In this document: positions 57,247 to 64,000 of the stretch, piece by piece | Layout: the number at the start of each line of letters is the position of its first letter | How positions within the stretch are numbered: position 1 is the first letter of the stretch | From: Sphingomonas sp. PAMC 26621 | GTDB lineage: Bacteria; Pseudomonadota; Alphaproteobacteria; Sphingomonadales; Sphingomonadaceae | Assembly: GCF_000251145.1 (NCBI RefSeq) | Contig: NZ_AIDW01000015.1 | Span: 1 to 64,000 of the forward strand | Direction: 5' to 3' | DNA: 64,000 nucleotides | Position numbers and translations under genes: made by a program | The notes under the pieces: model-generated | Seen by the model: only the letters and a program-made list of their open reading frames with translations | Databases searched by the model: none | Told to the model about the DNA's origin: nothing

Positions 57247-59310
57247 TTACCAGACGTGGACCCGGTCGGTGGGCGCCAGGTACAGCTTGTCGCCGGACTG
57301 CACCTTGAACGCCGGATACCAGGCATCGAGGTTGCGCACCGTCAGCACGCGGAACATCGCTGGCGCGTGGACGTCGGTCGCGATGCGCGCTCGGAGCGCC
57401 TTGTCCCGCATCTTGGTGCGCCAGCTCTGCGCGAAGGCGAGGAAGAAGCGCTGGTCGCCGGTCATGCCGTCGATCACCGGGGGTTCCTTGCCGCCATAGG
57501 AAGCGCGGTACGCCTCGTAAGCGGCAGTAAGGCCAGCGGTATCCGCGATGTTCTCGCCGAGTTCCTGACGGCCCTTGAGCTTCAGGCCCGGGAGCGCCTG
57601 ATAGGCATCATATTGCGCGACCAGCGCCGACCCGGCCTGTTCGAACCGCTTGAGATCGGCGGGGGTCCACCAGTTGCGATATTTGCCGGTCGAATCGAAG
57701 TCCGCGCCGAGATTGTCGAAGCTGTGGCTGATCTCGTGCCCGATCACCGCGCCGATCGCGCCGTAGTTCGCCGCTGCGTCATACTTCGCGTCGAAATAGG
57801 GCGCCTGCAGGATCGCCGCGGGGAAGTTCAGCGCGTTCTGGAGCGGCAGGTTGACCGCATTGACGGTCTGCGGGGTCATCCACCATTCGGTCCGGTCGGG
57901 TGCCTTGCCGAGCTTGCCGATCTGGTAGCGATAGATCGCGCGGTCGGCGCGCTCGAGGTTGCCGATCGGGTCCTTCGCGTCGACCGCGAATTTCGGGAAG
58001 GCGCGCCAGTGGTCTGGATAGCCGACGCCGACGTACAGTACCGAAAGCTTGCGCCGTGCCTCGGCCTTGGTCGCGGGGGCCATCCAGTCGAGCTTGCTGA
58101 TCCGCTGATCGAACGCGCCGACGATGTTCTTGACCATGGTCTGGATCTCGGCCTTCGACTGCGTCGAGAAGTAGCGCGCGGCGTAGAGCCGGCCGACCTC
58201 GTCGCCGAGTGCTGCATTGACCGCCGCGATGCTGCGCTTGTCGCGCGGCAATTGCGCGGGCGTGCCGTTGAGCTGCTTGCCATAGAAGGCGAAGCGCGCG
58301 TCATCGAATGCCTTTGGCAATACCGAGGCGACCGCACTGATGCGATGCGCGGTCAGCCAGTCCTGCCATGCGTCGAGCGGTTCGCTGGCGACCAGCGCGG
58401 AGAGTTTGGTGATCGCGTCGGGCTGCCACGCGATGAAGTCCTGCTGACCTGCGGGGATCCCCGCTGCGGTCCAGTAGCTCGCCCAGTCGATCCCCGGGGC
58501 CTTGCGGGCGAAGTCGGCGCGGGTCCAGGGGTTGTCGCCCTTGCTTGCGTCCTGGCTCGCCTCGATGTCGGTCTGCGCGGCGGCGATCTTCATCTCGAGC
58601 GCGAACACGCGCGCGGCGCGGGCGGCGGGGTCGCTCAGGCCCGCGAGGCCGAAGATCTGCTCGAGATACGCCTTATAGCCTTCGCGCAGCTCCGCCATCT
58701 GCGGGCTCTGCGACAGGTAATAATCGCGGTCGGCGAGGCCGAGGCCGCCCTGCATCAGATAGGGGATGTTGCGCTTGGGCTGGTTGAGATCCTGCGAAAC
58801 GAACAGGCCGAACAGGTTTGTCGTGCTTGCGTAATTGTTGTTGTTGAACGGGTCGGTGTCGGCACGCATCTGCGCACCCATCACCTTCGCCAGCGCTGCC
58901 TTGTCACGCAGCGCGTAATAGGGCGCGATCAAGGTCTTGAGCGGCGCGGTGCCGCGCGCTTCGATTCCGGCGGTGTCGTTATAGGCGGCGTAATAATCCG
59001 CGATCAGCCGCTGGCTGCTGCCCGGCGCAGCGTTCGCCTTGCCAGCGTCCTGGATGATCGTCGCGTTGCGCAGCTCGGCGACCTTCGACACCTCGACCCC
59101 GACGCCGGTCGAGGAACGCGCGGGCTCGATCTCGGCGGTCTTGCGCCACGTGCCGTTAGCATAATCGTCGAAATTGTCGCCTGGCTTGACGCTCTGATCG
59201 ACCAGCGCCTTGTCGACGCCCGACTGCGTACCGATCGCCTGCGCAGCAAGCGCGGTGCCGAGCGCAGAAGTGGCAAGCAGCGCAAGGGAGAGAAGCGGTA
59301 CGCGAACCAT
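57247..59310 (-). CDS. Secreted M13 family metallopeptidase (neprilysin-like)
   Basis: A 687-residue zinc endopeptidase, periplasmic or secreted. Signal peptide MVRVPLLSLALLATSALGTALAAQ; NFDDYANGTW near the start (M13_N); zinc site His525-Glu526-x-x-His529 (VIGHEISHSFD) with the third ligand in ENIADTAGL; the NAV/MTPQTVNAVNLPLQNALNFPAAIL segment is typical. It cleaves short peptides. Encoded against the liu genes, which it separates. Confidence 0.95.
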   Translation of the reverse strand: MVRVPLLSLALLATSALGTALAAQAIGTQSGVDKALVDQSVKPGDNFDDYANGTWRKTAEIEPARSSTGVGVEVSKVAELRNATIIQDAGKANAAPGSSQRLIADYYAAYNDTAGIEARGTAPLKTLIAPYYALRDKAALAKVMGAQMRADTDPFNNNNYASTTNLFGLFVSQDLNQPKRNIPYLMQGGLGLADRDYYLSQSPQMAELREGYKAYLEQIFGLAGLSDPAARAARVFALEMKIAAAQTDIEASQDASKGDNPWTRADFARKAPGIDWASYWTAAGIPAGQQDFIAWQPDAITKLSALVASEPLDAWQDWLTAHRISAVASVLPKAFDDARFAFYGKQLNGTPAQLPRDKRSIAAVNAALGDEVGRLYAARYFSTQSKAEIQTMVKNIVGAFDQRISKLDWMAPATKAEARRKLSVLYVGVGYPDHWRAFPKFAVDAKDPIGNLERADRAIYRYQIGKLGKAPDRTEWWMTPQTVNAVNLPLQNALNFPAAILQAPYFDAKYDAAANYGAIGAVIGHEISHSFDNLGADFDSTGKYRNWWTPADLKRFEQAGSALVAQYDAYQALPGLKLKGRQELGENIADTAGLTAAYEAYRASYGGKEPPVIDGMTGDQRFFLAFAQSWRTKMRDKALRARIATDVHAPAMFRVLTVRNLDAWYPAFKVQSGDKLYLAPTDRVHVW

Positions 59311-59446
59311 GACAAGTATCCTCGGTAACTATCGGTTTGGCGTTGCGATAGACCCGCGCCACGGTTCTGCCAATCGGCTTTCCTTCGCCGCCCGGGGTCG
59401 CTAGGCAGTTTCAAATGCAACGGATACTGCAAGCAGGAAACCGCCC

Positions 59447-61048
59447 TTGAGCGCCCCCGTCCTAGACTCGAAGATCAGCGTCGACAGCGACACGTTCCGC
59501 GCGAATGCCGCGCACAATCGCGCGCTTGTGGAGCGGCTTGAGGCGGACGTCGCGACCGCTGCGCTGGGAGGCAACGCCAAGAGTCGCGAGCGCCATACCG
59601 CGCGTGGCAAACTGCTCCCGCGCGAGCGCGTCGAGCGGCTGCTCGATCCGGGGTCGCCCTTCCTCGAGATCGGCCAGCTTGCGGCGAATGGCCTGTATGA
59701 CGACGAGGTGCCCGGGGCTGGCGTGATCGCCGGGATCGGGCGCGTGTCGGGGCGGCAGTGCATGATCCTGTGCAACGACGCGACCGTGAAGGGCGGGACC
59801 TATTATCCACTGACCGTGAAGAAGCATCTGCGCGCGCAGGAGATTGCCGAGGCGAACCATCTGCCGTGCATCTATCTCGTCGACAGCGGCGGCGCGAACC
59901 TGCCGCATCAGGCCGAGGTGTTCCCGGATCGCGACCACTTCGGGCGGATCTTCTTCAATCAGGCGAACATGTCCGCCAAGGGCATTCCACAGATCGCCTG
60001 CGTGATGGGGAGCTGCACCGCGGGCGGGGCGTATGTGCCCGCGATGTCGGACGAAACGATCATCGTGCGCGGACAGGGGACGATCTTCCTCGCCGGGCCG
60101 CCGCTGGTAAAGGCGGCGACGGGCGAGGTGATCTCGGCCGAGGAACTGGGTGGTGCTGATACGCACGGGCGCAAGTCGGGCGTGGTCGATCATGTCGCCG
60201 AGGATGACGATCATGCTCTGACGATCGTGCGCGATATCGTCTCGATGCTGCCGCCGCAGACCGACGGTGCCGTCAATTACGCCGAGCCGCGTGCGCCGAA
60301 GTTCGCGCCCGAGGAATTGTACGGGATCGTGCCGGCCGACGTTCGCGCGCCCTATGACGTGCACGAGATCATCGCGCGGTTGGTCGACGGGTCGGAGTTC
60401 CACGAGTTCAAGGCGTTGTACGGGACGTCGCTGGTGTGCGGCTTCGCGCATATCTGGGGGATTCCGGTGGCGATCCTCGCGAACAACGGCGTGCTGTTTT
60501 CGGAGAGCGCGCAGAAGGGCGCGCATTTTATCGAGCTGGCGTGCCAGCGAAAGATCCCGTTGCTGTTCCTGCAGAACATCTCGGGGTTCATGGTCGGCGG
60601 GCGCTACGAGGCGGAGGGGATCGCCAAGCATGGCGCGAAGCTCGTCACCGCTGTCGCTACCGCTACGGTGCCGAAGATCACGGTGCTGATCGGCGGAAGC
60701 TTCGGGGCGGGGAATTACGGGATGTGCGGGCGGGCCTATTCGCCGCGGTTCCTGTTCAGCTGGCCCAACAGCCGGATCTCGGTGATGGGGGGCGAGCAGG
60801 CGGCGTCGGTTCTCGCGACGGTGCATCGTGATGCGGAGGGCTGGTCGGCTGACGAGGCGGAGGCGTTCAAGGCGCCGATCCGGCAGAAATATGAGGATGA
60901 GGGCAACCCTTGGTACGCGACCGCGCGGCTGTGGGACGACGGGATCATCGACCCCGCACAGACGCGCGACGTGCTCGGTCTGGCATTCGCGGCGACGCTG
61001 AACGCGCCGATCCCGGAGCGGCCGGCGTTTGGCGTGTTCCGGATGTGA
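59447..61048 (+). CDS. liuB: Methylcrotonyl-CoA carboxylase, carboxyltransferase subunit
   Basis: A 533-residue acyl-CoA carboxyltransferase beta subunit moving carboxyl from biotin to 3-methylcrotonyl-CoA. Crotonase-like halves with [78 protein letters not shown] and [15 protein letters not shown], all matching MccB. It starts at a TTG (59447) with AGGA 8 bases before; homologues confirm this region. Leucine pathway partner of liuA and liuD. Confidence 0.92.
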   Translation: MSAPVLDSKISVDSDTFRANAAHNRALVERLEADVATAALGGNAKSRERHTARGKLLPRERVERLLDPGSPFLEIGQLAANGLYDDEVPGAGVIAGIGRVSGRQCMILCNDATVKGGTYYPLTVKKHLRAQEIAEANHLPCIYLVDSGGANLPHQAEVFPDRDHFGRIFFNQANMSAKGIPQIACVMGSCTAGGAYVPAMSDETIIVRGQGTIFLAGPPLVKAATGEVISAEELGGADTHGRKSGVVDHVAEDDDHALTIVRDIVSMLPPQTDGAVNYAEPRAPKFAPEELYGIVPADVRAPYDVHEIIARLVDGSEFHEFKALYGTSLVCGFAHIWGIPVAILANNGVLFSESAQKGAHFIELACQRKIPLLFLQNISGFMVGGRYEAEGIAKHGAKLVTAVATATVPKITVLIGGSFGAGNYGMCGRAYSPRFLFSWPNSRISVMGGEQAASVLATVHRDAEGWSADEAEAFKAPIRQKYEDEGNPWYATARLWDDGIIDPAQTRDVLGLAFAATLNAPIPERPAFGVFRM

Positions 61049-61068
61049 TGGGGGTGCACGCTTTTCAA

Positions 61069-61270
61069 TCCTCCCCCAACGGGGGAGGGGGACCGCCAGT
61101 CTTCTTCAGACTGGTGGTGGAGGGGTTTGCGCGACGGCGGACGTTGGATCCGGCATCCACCCCTCCACCGTTTGCTGAATGCTCACGGTTCCCCTCCCCG
61201 AGCAGAGCTCGGGGAAGATTTAGGACAGGATCATTCCTCCCCGGGCTCGTCTCGGGAAGGGGAGTGGAGG
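61069..61270. repeat. CTCCCC-type palindromic repeats on the 5' (left) flank of the DUF559 gene
   Basis: Several short palindromes (CTCCCCCAACGGGGGAG at 61071-61087, CCGCCAGTC...GACTGGTGG, CCCCTCCCCGAGCAGAGCTCGGGGA at ~61192) are packed in 61069-61270, up to and into the end of the DUF559 frame. A related unit lies on the other side at 61660-61715. They suggest a repeat-bordered cassette. Confidence 0.65.
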
Positions 61271-61626
61271 GGTGCCCGCTCCGTAGCGTGTGCGACGATA
61301 CCCCGAACGACCGCATCGAGGTCTCGCAGGATGTCGACTGCCGGAATTCGCAGCGTGACGATCCCCTGCGCCTGAACCCAGGCATCGCGTCGGGCATCGC
61401 GTTGTGGCCTGTCCCCGCGACTATGCGCTTCGCCATCGACCTCGATGCAAAGCCGCGCGGCGTGACAATAGAAGTCGAGCGAGTAGACGCCGGCGGGCTG
61501 CTGCCGTCGCCATTTGTGCCCCGTGCCGCGTTTGCGCAACTGCTGCCACAGCAAGACCTCGGGCAAGGTCAGCTTGCGCCGCGATGCGCGCGAGCGGTGA
61601 AACGCTTCGGTCGTGCCCCGTATCAT
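61231..61626 (-). CDS. DUF559 (Vsr-like) endonuclease-domain protein
   Basis: A 131-residue protein of the DUF559 family, a PD-(D/E)XK-type nuclease fold related to very-short-patch repair enzymes. Seen: RKLTLPEVLLWQQLRKR, HKWRRQQPAGVYSLDFYCHAARLCIEVDGEAH (catalytic Asp/Glu pair) and RRDAWVQAQGIVTLRI. Its last ~15 codons (APLHSPSRDEPGEE) are inside the flanking palindromic repeat. It faces against the liu genes. Family function unknown; often found near repeats or in accessory positions. Confidence 0.85.
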   Translation of the reverse strand: MIRGTTEAFHRSRASRRKLTLPEVLLWQQLRKRGTGHKWRRQQPAGVYSLDFYCHAARLCIEVDGEAHSRGDRPQRDARRDAWVQAQGIVTLRIPAVDILRDLDAVVRGIVAHATERAPLHSPSRDEPGEE

Positions 61627-61659
61627 CCTGCCCGCTCCCCCGAGCGTTGCGTCAACCCC

Positions 61660-61715
61660 TCCACCATGCTTCGCATGGTCCCCCTCCCCGAGACAAGCTC
61701 GGGGAGGAATTTGCC
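61660..61715. repeat. CTCCCC-type palindromic repeats on the right flank of the DUF559 gene
   Basis: CCCCTCCACCATGCTTCGCATGGTCCCCCTCC and CTCCCCGAGACAAGCTCGGGGAG form adjacent hairpins at 61660-61715, similar to those at 61069-61270. They end just before the ATG of the next gene. Confidence 0.65.
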
Positions 61716-61727
61716 GGAGTGCCCGCC

Positions 61728-62213
61728 ATGTTCATGATCCTCGCGCTGCTTGCGCAAATGTCGTCGCAAGTCACCCCGGTGCAACCGCTCCCCAAGGGCA
61801 CCGGCCTGCCGCCGCCAGCCAACGAAGAGGGGCAGGTCCTCGCCCCCGTCACCGCGCTGCTCGCCGGGATCGGCGCGCGGGATGCCGCGCGGATCGGCGA
61901 CGCGATGCGTGCCGATGCGACCGCCACCTCGGCGAGCGAGAACGTCGACGGCACGCGCACCGTCAAGCACATGACCCGCGCCGAGCTGCTCGCGCGCTTC
62001 ACGCCGGGCGCGGAGCGGTTCGAGGAGCGGATCGCCACCCCCGCGATCGAGATCGACGGCGACATCGCCATGGTGTGGGCACCCTATACCTTCAGCATCA
62101 ACGGCACGCGCCATCACTGCGGCTACGATCATTTCGATCTGGTCCGCGAGAACGGGCGCTGGCTGGTCCAGAACATCACCTGGTCGTCGCGGACGACACC
62201 TTGCGAGAACTGA
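61728..62213 (+). CDS. NTF2-like (SnoaL/DUF4440-type) exported protein
   Basis: A 161-residue protein with a short hydrophobic N-terminus (MFMILALLAQMSSQ) and an NTF2-like fold: LLAGIGARDAARIGDAM, FEERIATPAIEIDGDIAMVWAPYTFSINGTRHHCGYDHFDLVRENGRWLVQNITW. Possibly a small-molecule binding or ketosteroid-isomerase-like protein; no catalytic site identified. It ends 1 base before the biotin carboxylase start, suggesting co-transcription with it. Confidence 0.8.
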   Translation: MFMILALLAQMSSQVTPVQPLPKGTGLPPPANEEGQVLAPVTALLAGIGARDAARIGDAMRADATATSASENVDGTRTVKHMTRAELLARFTPGAERFEERIATPAIEIDGDIAMVWAPYTFSINGTRHHCGYDHFDLVRENGRWLVQNITWSSRTTPCEN

Positions 62214-62214
62214 C

Positions 62215-64000
62215 GTGATCCAATCGCTCCTCATCGCCAACCGCGGCGAGATCGCCTGCCGCATCATCCGCACCGCGCGCCACATGGGGGTGCGGACGAT
62301 CGCGGTCTATTCGGACGCCGACGCGCAGGCGCTCCATGTCCGCGAGGCGGACGAGGCGGTCCACATCGGGCCGAGCCCGGCGCGCGAAAGCTATCTGGTC
62401 GGCGACAAGATCATCGCCGCCGCGCAGCAAACCGGCGCGGAGGCGATCCATCCGGGCTACGGCTTCCTCTCCGAGAACGCCGATTTCGCGCAGGCGGTGA
62501 TCGACGCGGGGCTGATTTGGGTCGGACCCAACCCCGACAGCATCCGCGCGATGGGGCTGAAGGACGCGGCCAAGGCGCGGATGATCGCGGCGGGCGTGCC
62601 GGTGACGCCGGGGTATCTCGGCGAGGACCAGTCGCCCGAACGGCTCCGTGCCGAGGCGGACGCGATCGGCTATCCGGTACTGATCAAGGCGGTCGCCGGG
62701 GGTGGCGGCAAGGGGATGCGGCGGGTCGAGGCGGCCGAAGAGTTCGCCGACGGGCTGTTGTCGTGCCAGCGTGAGGCGGCGTCGTCGTTCGGCGACGCGC
62801 GCGTGCTGATCGAGAAGTACATTTTGTCGCCGCGCCATCTCGAGGTGCAGGTGTTCGGCGATACGCAGGGCAACGTCGTCCACCTGTTCGAGCGCGACTG
62901 TTCGCTCCAGCGTCGCCACCAGAAGGTGATCGAGGAAGCGCCCGCGCCCGGCATGACGCCAGCAACCCGCACTGCAATCTGCGCCGCGGCAGTGCGCGCG
63001 GCGAAGGCTGTGAACTATGTCGGCGCGGGGACGATCGAGTTCATCGCGGACGCGAGCGAGGGGCTGCGCGCGGACCGGATCTGGTTCATGGAAATGAACA
63101 CGCGGCTGCAGGTCGAGCACCCCGTTACCGAGGAAATCACCGGGGTCGATCTGGTCGAGTGGCAGCTGCGTGTCGCCAGCGGCGAGCCGCTGCCGCATCG
63201 GCAGGACGAGCTCAGCATCAACGGCTGGGCGATGGAAGCGCGGCTGTATGCCGAGAACCCGTCGACCGGGTTCCTGCCGTCGACCGGGCCGCTCGAGCAT
63301 CTCGTGCTCCCCGACGATGCGCGCGTCGAGACCGGCGTCGAGCAGGGCGGCGCGGTGTCGCCGTTCTACGATCCGATGATCGCCAAGTTGATCGTCCATG
63401 CGCCGACGCGCGTCGCCGCGATCGACCGGCTGTGGGACGCGACCACCGATGTCGAGGTGTGGCCGGTCCAGACCAATGCGGGGTTCCTCGGGCGGTTGTG
63501 CAGCGATCCCGATTTCCGTTCGGGGGCGGTCGACACCGGGCTGATCGCGCGGCGGGGGGATGCGCTGACGCAGCCGCCGGAAACCGAGGCTGCCGCGTTG
63601 CACGCGGTTGCTGCCGCGCTGGTAAGTGGGGACGACGGCACGCCGTGGACGACGGGGAGCGGGTTCCGGCTCAACGGCGCGGCGCGGCGGACCGTGCGGA
63701 TCGTCGATCAGGCGGGGACGGTCCATGCGATCGACGACGTGACGTCCGATGACGATCTGGCGGAGGACGAGATCACGCTGTTCGCTCTTGGCGAGGCGCG
63801 GTCGTACCGGTTGTGGCGACCTTACGGGACCGCCTCCGGGGCTGCGGCGGACGGTGCGATCCTGTCGCCGATGCCGGGGCGGATCATCGCGGTCGACGTC
63901 GCGGCGGGCGATGCCGTGACCAAGGGACAGAAGCTCGTCACTCTGGAAGCGATGAAGATGGAGCACAGCCTGACCGCGCCGTTCGACGCACCGTCGCCGA
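62215..64000 (+). CDS. liuD: Methylcrotonyl-CoA carboxylase, biotin carboxylase subunit (partial)
   Basis: The first 595 residues of a biotin-dependent carboxylase alpha subunit; it runs past the window end without a stop. GTG start at 62215. Biotin carboxylase domain: SLLIANRGEIACRIIRTAR, IHPGYGFLSENADFA, AVAGGGGKGMRRVE (ATP loop), LERDCSLQRRHQKVIEEAPAP, MNTRLQVEHPVTE. Towards the end the biotinyl domain has EAMKMEHSL, Lys as biotin site (~63948-63965). Activates bicarbonate and passes carboxyl to LiuB. The alternative is propionyl- or geranyl-CoA carboxylase, less likely given liuA and liuB nearby. Confidence 0.92.
   Translation, partial: MIQSLLIANRGEIACRIIRTARHMGVRTIAVYSDADAQALHVREADEAVHIGPSPARESYLVGDKIIAAAQQTGAEAIHPGYGFLSENADFAQAVIDAGLIWVGPNPDSIRAMGLKDAAKARMIAAGVPVTPGYLGEDQSPERLRAEADAIGYPVLIKAVAGGGGKGMRRVEAAEEFADGLLSCQREAASSFGDARVLIEKYILSPRHLEVQVFGDTQGNVVHLFERDCSLQRRHQKVIEEAPAPGMTPATRTAICAAAVRAAKAVNYVGAGTIEFIADASEGLRADRIWFMEMNTRLQVEHPVTEEITGVDLVEWQLRVASGEPLPHRQDELSINGWAMEARLYAENPSTGFLPSTGPLEHLVLPDDARVETGVEQGGAVSPFYDPMIAKLIVHAPTRVAAIDRLWDATTDVEVWPVQTNAGFLGRLCSDPDFRSGAVDTGLIARRGDALTQPPETEAAALHAVAAALVSGDDGTPWTTGSGFRLNGAARRTVRIVDQAGTVHAIDDVTSDDDLAEDEITLFALGEARSYRLWRPYGTASGAAADGAILSPMPGRIIAVDVAAGDAVTKGQKLVTLEAMKMEHSLTAPFDAPSP

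Overview
The window (about 64 kb, high GC) looks like a chromosomal segment of an alphaproteobacterium, most likely a sphingomonad (Sphingomonas or a close relative). Reasons: a ctrA gene with TTAA-N7-TTAA boxes upstream, a SahR-type ArsR/methyltransferase regulator heading a metF/split-metH operon, a LysR/pirin/WrbA cluster, and several families of GC-rich palindromic intergenic repeats. The genus is inference from gene content; there is no rRNA gene to confirm it. No tRNA, rRNA, CRISPR array, transposase, prophage or plasmid gene was seen, so this is core-like chromosome with small accessory insertions.

Layout. 1-3.5 kb: repeat, hairpin, frameshifted regulator of the short-chain acyl (RamB/ScfR-like) type, isocitrate lyase. 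3.6-6 kb: EF-hand protein; minus-strand operon of two small lipoproteins and an aldo/keto reductase. 6.1-12.1 kb: methionine-cycle operon sahR-metF-metH(N)-metH(C), with a palindromic repeat inserted in frame in metH. 12.2-19.3 kb: cation/proton antiporter, beta-helix protein, secreted phosphatase, DsbD/ScsB-like reductase translationally coupled to a B3-type metallo-beta-lactamase-like hydrolase. 19.3-22.6 kb: coupled ATP-grasp/alpha-E/transglutaminase-like operon. 22.6-27.3 kb: bpt, threonine ammonia-lyase, amidohydrolase, a PixA/AidA-like gene. 27.4-31.2 kb: lipoprotein phosphatase operon and ctrA. 31.3-33.8 kb: LysR, pirin, wrbA. 33.8-40.8 kb: VanY-like peptidase, RluA-type pseudouridine synthase, arfB, katB-ankB, fRMsr, an M28 peptidase with a frameshift. 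40.9-49.4 kb: flavin disulfide reductase, GST, universal stress protein, pyruvate dehydrogenase E2 and lipoamide dehydrogenase with a thioesterase between them, a membrane GT-C-like protein, phasin, acetyltransferase. 49.5-55.9 kb: RND efflux operon. 55.9-64 kb: leucine/isovalerate catabolism (liuA, liuB, liuD) interrupted by an M13 peptidase and by a DUF559 nuclease flanked by repeats; the biotin carboxylase runs off the window.

Points that stand out: a 106-bp palindromic element present both between genes and inside metH; a DUF559 cassette bordered by repeats inside the liu cluster; a transglutaminase-like protein with Ser in place of the catalytic Cys; three TTAA half-sites at a 7-bp spacing upstream of ctrA; a tandem 22-bp-period operator-like repeat before the PixA-like gene; and two apparent one-base deletions (regulator at ~549, M28 peptidase at ~39723) that are either real pseudogenisation or sequencing errors. 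All functional assignments rest on reading the sequence and remembered family features; no database search was possible.
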